Part shown: in pieces, positions 37,143-45,500 of the stretch
How positions within the stretch are numbered: the first letter of the stretch is position 1
Layout: every line of letters begins with the position of its first letter
Assembly: GCA_964525995.1 (NCBI GenBank)
Contig: CAZGIM010000003.1
Span: forward strand, 124,001 to 188,000
Length of the DNA: 64,000 nucleotides
Origin: CAIVAT01 sp964525995
GTDB lineage: Bacteria > Bacteroidota > Bacteroidia > Bacteroidales > FEN-979
Direction of reading: 5' to 3'
Program-made: the position numbers and the translations under genes
The notes under the pieces: generated by a model
Databases searched by the model: none
What the model was told of the DNA's origin: nothing
The model's input: only the letters and a program-made list of their open reading frames with translations

Positions 37143-37760
37143 ATGAATGTGTTGATCGTCATCGTTTTTGCCATAACGCTCATCTATCTGAGTATGACTG
37201 AGCGGTTCCCGGTGTATGCCGGACTCATCGGGTTCCAGGGAATCCTCCTCTTCGCCCTCTCGTTTTTGGAACTGGATATCATCACCCCGGCGACTTTATT
37301 GTTCGTGGCCATCGAAACCCTCATATTTAAAGTGATCATTGTCCCTTTTTTGTTGTTCAGGATCATCAACAAGACGGGCGAAACCAAGGTACATGCAAAA
37401 GCCCTGCCCGGATTTTACTCGCTCCTGTTCGTTTCGGCGGGATTGCTGCTCAGTATCGTCGTCTCCTTTTCCATGAAAACAACTCCGGAGAATATGATCT
37501 ACTTTATTGTGGCTTTCTTTGCGGTTTACACCGGACTGTTCATGATCATCTCGCACCGTAAGATATTTTCACATCTGGTCGGGTTCCTGGTCATTGAAAA
37601 TGCAGTACTGTTGTTGTCGTTAGCCATCGGAAGCGAGATGCCCATGCTGATCAATGTCGGGATCTTACTCGATATTTTCGTCAGCGTGCTGATCCTGGGT
37701 ATTTTCATGATGCGGCTGAAACAGCACACCGATGAACTGACTTTATTGAAGGATGAATGA
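37143..37760 (+). CDS. hyfE: HyfE-type small membrane subunit
   Basis: 205 residues, six or so helices. It resembles HyfE of hydrogenase-4: the first half carries ETLIFKVIIVPFLLFRI, and the C-terminal half is NuoK-like (HLVGFLVIENAVLLLSLAIGSEMPMLINVGILLDIFVSVLILGIF, with the two membrane Glu/Asp positions). It starts three bases after the hyfC stop. The stop codon directly abuts an octamer tandem array, and the next subunit starts 270 bases later, an unusually long gap inside such an operon. Confidence 0.85.
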   Translation: MNVLIVIVFAITLIYLSMTERFPVYAGLIGFQGILLFALSFLELDIITPATLLFVAIETLIFKVIIVPFLLFRIINKTGETKVHAKALPGFYSLLFVSAGLLLSIVVSFSMKTTPENMIYFIVAFFAVYTGLFMIISHRKIFSHLVGFLVIENAVLLLSLAIGSEMPMLINVGILLDIFVSVLILGIFMMRLKQHTDELTLLKDE

Positions 37761-37890
37761 ACAGACGGACCAGCGGACAAGTGGACCAGCGGACAGGCGG
37801 ACGAGTAGAAAAATGTTGTCAGTCACCACGGCACCATGGCACCACGGCACCACGGAACAGGCGGACGAAGAGTTGGACGAAGAGTTGGAC
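37761..37890 (+). repeat. Octamer and 12-mer tandem arrays between hyfE and hyfF
   Basis: Six octamers in register at 37761-37808 (ACAGACGG, ACCAGCGG, ACAAGTGG, ACCAGCGG, ACAGGCGG, ACGAGTAG) begin exactly after the hyfE stop. Four ACCACGGC-type octamers follow at 37825-37856, then another ACAGGCGG and two 12-base units ACGAAGAGTTGG at 37865-37888. The rest of the gap to 38030 contains no gene or promoter match that I can see. Confidence 0.75.
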
Positions 37891-38030
37891 GAAAAAAGGA
37901 ATTGAAAATGGGAAACGGAGGAATTTTGCCATTTCCCATCTGGTAAACAGGTTTGGCTTTTTGGATTGTTCAGGTGTCCGATCATAAATTTTTCCCTGAA
38001 ATGAACAAGGGAACCAGAATGTAGGAATAT

Positions 38031-39470
38031 ATGTCGCAGTGTGAATTGGTCTTATTGGGTTTTTTTGTCATCTCGCTGATCACAGGGGTTACCGTTGGCC
38101 TCGTACATTCCAGAATACTGACCCGGGCGCTGACCCTGTTGTACGTGTTGGTTCATGTGGCTTTTACCCTTTGTTGCTGGGCTCACCTGGGCGAAACGGT
38201 TTTTGGCTATTTTACCTTCGATCCCCTTGGGGTCTTGTTGTTGTCGGTGCTTTCGTTGTTGACAATTACAACGGTTTATCACGGATTCATCCACCTCAGC
38301 GACGCACAGCCCAAGGCCTATTCCATTTATCATGCAGCCCTGATCGGATTGGTTGCCTCGATGTCGGGAGCTTACCTGGCCAACGGGATGACCACCGTCT
38401 GGATCTTCGTGGAGGCGACCACTCTTGCCGTAGCCGCCCTGATCTATCATGACCGCACCAGGCAGGCGCTCGAAGCAACCTGGAAGTATGTCTTCGTTTG
38501 CTCCCTGGGGATTGCCTTAGCCTATTTAGGCATCCTCTTCCTGGGATTTACGGTTCACGATGTCAGATTGTTGCATCTGTCGTTCGACTCGATCTCCGAA
38601 ATTGCCCGAATGGCCAATCCCCTCTACCTGAAAATCGCATTTGTATTCGTAGTTGCAGGTTATAGTACCAAAATGGGACTCTTCCCAATGCATACCGTAA
38701 CCGTCGATGCCCATACCGTGGCGCCCCCACCTATCAGTGCTTTTATCTCCACCACACTGATGAATGTCGGATTCCTGGCCATATTCCGGATCTATGCCCT
38801 GTTCTCGGCCACCTCCATCTTGCCGTTTATGAACCATGTTCTGATCCTTTCGGGTACCCTGTCGCTGCTGGTTGCCGCCGGTTATATGCTCAAAGCCAAA
38901 CACAATAAACGGATGCTGGCATACTCGAGCCTGGAAAACATGGGCATCGTAGCGATCGGACTGGGAATCGGAGGGATCGGGTATTATGCCGCTATCCTTC
39001 ATGTGGTGCTTCACTCCCTGACCAAGGCAGGACTCTTCTACCAGATCGGACAGTCACACAAGGTCATGGGGACCTATGAACTTGACCAGTCGGGAAACTA
39101 TATGAATCTTTATCCTGCCGGAGCAACCGCGCTCCTTCTCGGATTTCTTTGTATCACCGCCATTCCGCCTTCCGGGATGTTCATTTCAGAATTGTACCTG
39201 ATGAAATCGATGGTGGTATCTGGAAACTGGATCTTGCTGACTATCACTGCGTTGCTGCTTTGCTTTGTCATTTATGCCCTGCTTACCAGGGTTTTGCATA
39301 TCGTTTATTCCCCGCCACGCGAAAAGCCGATTCATGAACCCCATCAGGTAAATCCCCTGCAAACCATTTCCCAATATTTTCTGTTCGGGTTGGTGGTGTT
39401 TATCTGCTTTGCCCAGCCGGCACCTTTCAGGGAATTGATTGAATCAATTGTCAACACCTTACCGAAATAA
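38031..39470 (+). CDS. hyfF: HyfF/NuoM-N-type antiporter-like membrane subunit
   Basis: 479 residues, about 14 helices. Recognisable antiporter-like elements are FVEATTLAVAALIYHDRTRQALEATWKYVFV (Glu and Lys), the TM7/8 loop, AKHNKRMLAYSSLENMGIVAIGLG and HVVLHSLTKAGLFYQIG. The loop that usually reads HTWLPDAHSEAP is here HTVTVDAHTVAPPP, so the Trp-Leu-Pro and the Glu are changed while His and Asp remain. An AGGA ribosome site lies 8 bases upstream of the ATG. It follows the octamer arrays and its stop overlaps the next start by one base. Confidence 0.87.
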   Translation: MSQCELVLLGFFVISLITGVTVGLVHSRILTRALTLLYVLVHVAFTLCCWAHLGETVFGYFTFDPLGVLLLSVLSLLTITTVYHGFIHLSDAQPKAYSIYHAALIGLVASMSGAYLANGMTTVWIFVEATTLAVAALIYHDRTRQALEATWKYVFVCSLGIALAYLGILFLGFTVHDVRLLHLSFDSISEIARMANPLYLKIAFVFVVAGYSTKMGLFPMHTVTVDAHTVAPPPISAFISTTLMNVGFLAIFRIYALFSATSILPFMNHVLILSGTLSLLVAAGYMLKAKHNKRMLAYSSLENMGIVAIGLGIGGIGYYAAILHVVLHSLTKAGLFYQIGQSHKVMGTYELDQSGNYMNLYPAGATALLLGFLCITAIPPSGMFISELYLMKSMVVSGNWILLTITALLLCFVIYALLTRVLHIVYSPPREKPIHEPHQVNPLQTISQYFLFGLVVFICFAQPAPFRELIESIVNTLPK

Positions 39471-41011
39471 TGGATCCGCGGAACTATATCGAGTGTTATA
39501 CTAATCCGGCTGTTGTTAAGCTGGATGAAATTCCGATACTGGATTATAACGATTTTCTTGCGTTTCTGGAAATCCTGATGGGGGAAGAGGGAACCCACTG
39601 CGTTTCCTACTTTGTCGTACCCGGCGAAAAAACCTTCCGGTTTATCTGCATTATGGCCGCCGATGAGAACCACGCCCTGGTGTTGTTTTCACATGAGCAA
39701 CCGCGCTTTCCCATTCCTTCTGTTCCCTCCATTACTGCAAAACATTTTCAGTTCCATATCTTTGAACGGGAAATCCACGAACAAACCGGGATCCGCTTTG
39801 AAGGCCATCCCTGGATAAAACCGGTGCGCTATCCCTTCGACCGCTTCGACCCGTCACAGGTGATGGACAACTATCCCTTTTTCGAAATTGAAGGAGCGTC
39901 ACTGCACGAGGTGGGTGTTGGCCCGATCCATGCCGGCATCATCGAACCGGGCTATTTTCGATTCATCTGTAAGGGTGAAGAGGTACTCCACCTCGAAATA
40001 CATTTAGGGTACCAGCATCGCGGATTAGAGTCGCTGTTCACAGTCGGGAAAGGAATGCTTCATCAGGCCATACTGGCCGAAAGTATTGCCGGTGACACCG
40101 CCATCGGCCATTCCCTGGCATTTACCGGGGTGACCGAGGCACTGGCGGGAACGGTGATCCCGGAACAACTGCACCGGGAACGTACCATCGCCCTGGAACT
40201 TGAACGCATCGCCATGCATATCGGCGATACGGCCGCACTTTGTACGGATATCGCCTATCAGTTCGGACAGGTAGCCTGCGAGGCGCTCAGAACCATTGTT
40301 ATCAATACTACTCAATTGTGGTGCGGAAACCGTTTCGGGAAGGGATTGATTCGTCCGGGCGGAACCAATTTCCCACTGACCGGCGACCTGGTTGAGACCG
40401 TATTGAAAAATCTGAAGGAGGTTGAGAACCGGTATAACGGGATCACCGACCGGATCTTCACCCTAACCAGCGTACTGGGCCGGTTCGAGGGTACCGGCAC
40501 CGTAACCCCTAAACAGGCCACACTGATCGGAGCGGTCGGAATGGCAGCCCGGAGTAGCGGAATGTACCGTGATGTCCGCTGGTCACACCCCTTTGCAGCT
40601 TATACCCAACTGTTATATGAACCGGAAGTGCTTCAGAAGGGCGACGCATGGTCGCGGGCTATGCTTCGGAAACTCGAAGTGGTGAAATCAATAGGAGTGG
40701 TAAGGGCACTGTTGCTGCAAATAACAGAGAGCGCATGGAAGGGATCGACCGGTAAAGCAACAACCAAACCCGATTACCGGATGCAGTTTACACCCGATAC
40801 CTTGTCGATCGCGTTGGTCGAAGGCTGGAGAGGAGAGATCTGTCATGTGGCGCTGACCAATGCCAGTGGGGAAATTTCACGGTATAAGGTGAAGGATCCG
40901 TCGCTCCATAATTGGATGGCTTTAGCGCTGGCGGTGCGCAATCAGGAGATTTCAGATTTCCCCTTATGCAACAAGAGTTTTAACCTGTCGTATTGCGGAA
41001 ATGATCTGTAA
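39470..41011 (+). CDS. hyfG: HyfG/NuoCD-like subunit lacking nickel-site cysteines
   Basis: 513 residues: an N-terminal NuoC/30-kDa-like domain (about 20-120) fused to a NuoD/49-kDa-like domain. The core motif HLGYQHRGLESL is present. The place of the N-terminal nickel motif RxCGxC is occupied by ESIAGDTAIGHS (about 204-215), and the C-terminal DPCxxC position reads NLSYCGND at the very end (505-512). The ligand positions are therefore Ala/Thr and Ser/Gly, and no [NiFe] centre can form in the known way. One Cys (509) and one further Cys (500) remain near the C terminus. It starts one base inside the hyfF stop. The family is that of energy-converting-hydrogenase-related (Ehr) complexes rather than true hydrogenases. 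Confidence 0.87.
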   Translation: MDPRNYIECYTNPAVVKLDEIPILDYNDFLAFLEILMGEEGTHCVSYFVVPGEKTFRFICIMAADENHALVLFSHEQPRFPIPSVPSITAKHFQFHIFEREIHEQTGIRFEGHPWIKPVRYPFDRFDPSQVMDNYPFFEIEGASLHEVGVGPIHAGIIEPGYFRFICKGEEVLHLEIHLGYQHRGLESLFTVGKGMLHQAILAESIAGDTAIGHSLAFTGVTEALAGTVIPEQLHRERTIALELERIAMHIGDTAALCTDIAYQFGQVACEALRTIVINTTQLWCGNRFGKGLIRPGGTNFPLTGDLVETVLKNLKEVENRYNGITDRIFTLTSVLGRFEGTGTVTPKQATLIGAVGMAARSSGMYRDVRWSHPFAAYTQLLYEPEVLQKGDAWSRAMLRKLEVVKSIGVVRALLLQITESAWKGSTGKATTKPDYRMQFTPDTLSIALVEGWRGEICHVALTNASGEISRYKVKDPSLHNWMALALAVRNQEISDFPLCNKSFNLSYCGNDL

Positions 41012-41097
41012 ATAAGGAATAGCGTGAGATGCCGATTTCGGGTAACAGTCAAATCCCAAACAGAAGCAGATAACCAGATAACTAAAAAAAAATTACT

Positions 41098-41883
41098 GTG
41101 CCGATAAAAGAGATAAACCTGTTTCACCAACATGGCCGGCAGTTCGTTCCTGATCTAAGAACTGCTTCACTCCCGGCGATTTTCAGAGGCCGGCCGCTCC
41201 TCGACGCATCCATATTACCGGAGGAGGCAGTGCAGGTGAAACAGCTGTGTCCGACGGGAGCATTCGGCACCGGCGATGCTCCCGGTACAGTGGGGGATAC
41301 CGGTTGTTATATCGATTTAGGAGCCTGTGTTTTCTGCCGTGAGTGTGAGTTTGCGCTTCCCGATAAGATACGCTTCACCAACGACCATCGCCTTGCGACC
41401 AATACCCGGGCGGGACTGATCGTGCGGCAGGGTGAAGATCGCCGCATTATCCTTGACGAAAGCAGGATCAGAAAGGAGATCCGCATGCTCTTCCGAAATG
41501 CCCTGAAACTCAGGCAGGTTTCGGCAGCCGGTGACAATGCAACAGAGATGGAGTTGAATGCTGCCGGAAATGTCAACTTCGACATGGGCCGTTATGGAAT
41601 CGAATTCGTCGCATCGCCCCGTCACGCCGACGGGATAGTAATTACCGGACCCGTTTCCGCGAACATGGCAGCAGCTTTACAGATCTGTTATGATGCCACC
41701 CCCGAACCCCGTATCATCATCCTGTCCGGTACCGACGCCATCAGCGGAGGGATTTTCGCCGGCAGCCCGGCATTACACAGGGAGTTTACGGAGACTTACC
41801 CGGCCGACCTTTATGTTCCGGGCAATCCGCCGCACCCCCTGACTTTTATCAACGGGATTCTGGATCTGCTGGGAAAACCTTGA
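41098..41883 (+). CDS. Ferredoxin-HyfI/NuoB-like fusion lacking all N2-cluster cysteines
   Basis: 261 residues, GTG start. Residues 1-100 are a ferredoxin-like domain (HyfH/NuoI type) with LCPTG (Cys51) and CVFCREC (Cys77, 80, 83); the second half-motif ends ALP instead of CP. This leaves the ligands for exactly one [4Fe-4S] cluster. Residues ~135-260 are a clear HyfI/HycG/NuoB fold (RYGIEFVASPRHADGIVITGPVS, then GGIF, then LYVPGNPPHP). The four N2-cluster positions are replaced: the CxxC pair by Asp146/Thr149 (GDNATE), the GAC cysteine by Asp213 (GTDAISGG) and the PGCPP cysteine by Asn243. The fold should be kept with no N2 cluster. It is the last subunit of the complex, 86 bases after hyfG. 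Confidence 0.85.
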   Translation: MPIKEINLFHQHGRQFVPDLRTASLPAIFRGRPLLDASILPEEAVQVKQLCPTGAFGTGDAPGTVGDTGCYIDLGACVFCRECEFALPDKIRFTNDHRLATNTRAGLIVRQGEDRRIILDESRIRKEIRMLFRNALKLRQVSAAGDNATEMELNAAGNVNFDMGRYGIEFVASPRHADGIVITGPVSANMAAALQICYDATPEPRIIILSGTDAISGGIFAGSPALHREFTETYPADLYVPGNPPHPLTFINGILDLLGKP

Positions 41884-41918
41884 TGACTTTTATGAACATT
41901 CAGGTAAAATCAACGAAT

Positions 41919-42446
41919 ATGAAACAACGGGTAATTTTTCTGATCCTCATGGCATTTCCCATCTGGGCAGCCGGTCAGAAAATCGTTCTGAACGATTCGC
42001 TGAATTATTACAAGTTCGTGGCTGAAGCCTATTTTGATATGGTCGGCGATTATGCCTCTTCGGCGAACTATCTGACAAAGGCCATTCGTCTCGATCCGAT
42101 GGATTTCGAATTATACCAACTCCGGGCATTGTCGCGTGGCAATACCGGAATGACTCGGGGCGAAGTAGCCGATTACACTCGGGTAATTCAGTTGGATCCG
42201 AGCAACATTGCTGCCTTTGTTGGAAGAGCTGCGGCGCTGATGAAACTGAAACGGTATGAAGAAGCTATTCGTGATCTGGATTTTCTCATCCAGGTCGATC
42301 CACAATATTATGGTTACTATTTCGACCGCGGAAAAGCAAAACTGAACCTGAAGGATAAAGCAGGAGCCTGCAGCGATTTCAGGATTGCCGCACGGCTGGG
42401 AAGCCTGCCCGCGTACCTGCAGGTTTACGAGTTATGTCTGGAATAA
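41919..42446 (+). CDS. Exported TPR protein
   Basis: 175 residues from the ATG at 41919, chosen because it opens a signal peptide (MKQRVIFLILMAFPIWAAG). An ATG at 41883 overlapping the previous stop is the alternative and would give a 12-residue extension. The mature part has three TPR units with the usual pattern: FVAEAYFDMVGDYASSANYLTKAIRLDP, DYTRVIQLDPSNIAAFVGRAAALMKLKRYEEAIRDL and QYYGYYFDRGKAKLNLKDKAGACSDFRIAARLG. It should be a periplasmic protein-interaction module. It is closely linked to the Hyf-like cluster, but a role in it is not shown. Confidence 0.8.
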   Translation: MKQRVIFLILMAFPIWAAGQKIVLNDSLNYYKFVAEAYFDMVGDYASSANYLTKAIRLDPMDFELYQLRALSRGNTGMTRGEVADYTRVIQLDPSNIAAFVGRAAALMKLKRYEEAIRDLDFLIQVDPQYYGYYFDRGKAKLNLKDKAGACSDFRIAARLGSLPAYLQVYELCLE

Positions 42447-42558
42447 ACACCCGGGGCATGCAAATCCAGGCGCTTGCTGAAGGTACAATACCCCGCTGCC
42501 TTAAAACGAAATTGGGGTCCGGGACCTATCTCCGGATTCATACCCGTGATTAACCCGC

Positions 42559-45500
42559 TTACCGGGTAAGTACCAGTTTATGAACCTCCTGTGAATCGCC
42601 GGTTCCGATCCGCACGAAATAAATGCCGCCGGGAACGCCTGAAAGATCCTGTTCCAGTTTATTTTCCAGGTAGATACGCTCTGATCGTATCCGTTCACCC
42701 CGTATCCCGAAAATTTCGATCTGCACCGGGCCCGGTGCAAATGAACCTTTTGCCATCAGCGTGAACCGGCCGGTAGTCGGGTTGGGGAAGATCGTAAACC
42801 GGGAACTACCCTGATCGGAAACGTCGGAAACGGTAGGGGATTTAACGCCGGTTACCACCGCAATCATCGCAGGCGGCAACATTCCGCAATAGGTGTTGGT
42901 TGTCGTGATATAGCCGTGCAGATAGCCACCCGGCTCGACCAGGGTGCCTTCGAGAAAAAGAATTTTCTGGCCGGCAATCAGGGTCGCCGAAGCGCCGTTC
43001 TGAACGATGAAAGTTGTACCACTTCCCGCGACAGTGATAGTGTTCAACGCATCAAAGCAAACTGCCAGGGGCGCCGGCACGGTACCGTTTACCGTGGTGT
43101 TCGCCTGGATGACTGTCATATCGATGATGTTTGAAGTGGCAGGATTCCCCGAAACGCAAGGTTCTGAAGATGTCAGGATGCACCATACCTGGTCGTTGTT
43201 GGCGGGCGTATAGGTGTAGGTCGGCAGACCTGATCCTACAGGAATTCCGTTAACGCGCCACTGGTAGGCCGGCATGGCTCCGCCATTGACGGGCGTCGCG
43301 GTAAAGGTCACGAAAGTTCCCGTTGGTACCGGGTTGGACGAAGCTACAATAGATACGCTGACCGGCAGCAACGGATTGACCGTCACAGTGACCTGATCGG
43401 TGGCTGAACTCCCCAGGGCATCGGTAACGACTACCGAATAGGTTGTGGTTACCGAAGGACTTGCAACAGGCTGGTTGCTGGCAGGATCCGACAGTGAGCC
43501 CGAAGGAGACCAGAGGTAGGTAAAAGGCCCCAATCCACCGGTCACATTAGCATTCAATTGTGAGGTGCTTCCGGTGCAGATACTCGCCGGAGTTGCGGTT
43601 GCATCGACTGAAAGGGTGGGAACCCAGTTGATCCTTCCGAAAACATCGTTATCATAATTTTCTCCGGAAAAGCCTCCCGTGTAATCGACAAAATAAACCT
43701 GTCCCTGGTTGACCGTCTTGGTCACATTACTGGCCCCTCCCCAGGTGTTGGTCGGGAATATTGCATCGCGAATGGTCAGCGATTGGTTGTTTTCTATTCT
43801 GAGGAGGGTTCCGTCTGCGTAACCATCAAAAAACTGGCAACCCCTGAAGGCATGCGCGGGATCGACGGTTGCGCCCGAGTTTACCAGTACCCCCGGTGAA
43901 GTAAGGTACCGGAACATGCAGTAATCGGAGGCAATGGTGCCTCCTGCAAAAACACTCAGGTAGTAATACTCGCTGGAATTGACGCCGCGAACGGTTGCAT
44001 AGTTTCCGGGTTCTCCCTGAATATTGAGGATTCCGCTATTGTTCACGCTCAACGTATGCTGATTCCCGATAACCAGGTCGGAACCGCCCGGGACCTGCAT
44101 AATCCCTCCGGGGTTGATGTTCAAGTCGCCCGTCACAAAAAGATAATTGCCATTCAACTGGTAGGTTCCTTCATCGATCGTTAAATTCCCCGCGAACTGG
44201 CAACTGGTACTTCCAACCTGGGTGACACTATATCCCGTAGCCTTGTCGATGGTCAGGTTGTGGAAATATCCTGAACCGGATGAATAGGTCAGGGTAGAAT
44301 TCATGTTGCCTGTGAATACCACCGTGTTCTGATGATAGGCATTGTGGAAACTCCCGGAGGAATTGACGGTGAAATGCCGGTTTAACGTATGGGTCAGTCC
44401 TCCGATGTAATCTTCCCAGATACCGTTGCTGAGGGTAATATCCCGGTTGGCAAAAATGTTGTTGTTGGGGCGGAACTGACCGGCTGATTTATCGATTACA
44501 AGGGTGCTGAACTCCTCCTGCGGGCAGTTGGTCTCAACCTCCTGGTCGGTAGTACCATTAAAGGTCACAGTCGAATAATATCCGGGATCGAAACCAACGG
44601 TGGAGGAATAAGTGGTGTTCGTATTAACCCAGTTCTTTCCCACATGAATGTTCGGGCCGTAGGAGTCGTTGGCATTCAACCCGGCATTCAGGGCAATGTT
44701 CACATTGCCCGCTACAGTAAGATTGGTGGGTGAATCCAGCTCCATCGTGCCGTCGGTAATGGTCAGATTATTGCCGATGGAAACATCGTTCAGCAGGTTC
44801 AAGCCGTTGAAGGAGGCATACGTTTTGTTTAATTCAAGGTTGTAGAACGTTTCTGTTGAAACAATATTTGCCCCTGTTGACCCATCAAATACCACGGTCC
44901 CGGTCCCTTCGAGGAATCCCGCGGTTCCCACCTGGTTGTCCCAGTTTCCGGAGATGTTGATTTGGTGACTGTTTGAATTCAGGATGCCTGATGTCAGGGT
45001 GAAATCGCCATTGATATCGGCAACGTTCGACATGTTGACGGTTGCAGTCATAGGCGCATCAGTCACCGTAAGTCCGTCGCGGCTGCGGATTACCGGATGT
45101 TCACCCGTTGTGCCCGGTTGATCTGTTGCCGATTTGTTGATCAGGATATTTGCAACGTATCCACTGTTGGTGGTGTAAAAGCTACCATCGACCGGCCCGT
45201 AAAATTCGACGGTTCCCCCCGACGGGGTAAAATCGGAACGGTCGACCATAAATCCGCGGGAGGTCCGGATGGTTCCCCCTGTGATGTTTTCGGTGAAGTT
45301 ACCCGTATTATAAACTATTACTCCCACCTCTTTAATGTCAAGGACCCCTCCCGACATGGTGATACCGCCGTTGTCGGCCCAGGGCCAGTAGCTGTCGAGC
45401 CCCAACCCACCGTAAATATTGAAGTTCCCCCCGTAGATGTATAAATATCCATTCAGATCAACCCAACTGTCATTGTTATAAAGGTTGATGGTTCCCCCGG

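Noticed and set aside
37761..37890. CRISPR-like array
   Set aside because: Units of 8 and 12 bases are contiguous with no spacers and no cas genes nearby.
34252..41883. A true formate hydrogenlyase or [NiFe] hydrogenase-4 operon
   Set aside because: The nickel and N2-cluster cysteines are missing and no maturation or formate dehydrogenase genes are present.
34252..41883. A respiratory complex I (nuo) operon
   Set aside because: There are no NADH- or FMN-binding subunits (NuoE/F/G), and the subunit types are those of HyfB/C/E/F/G.
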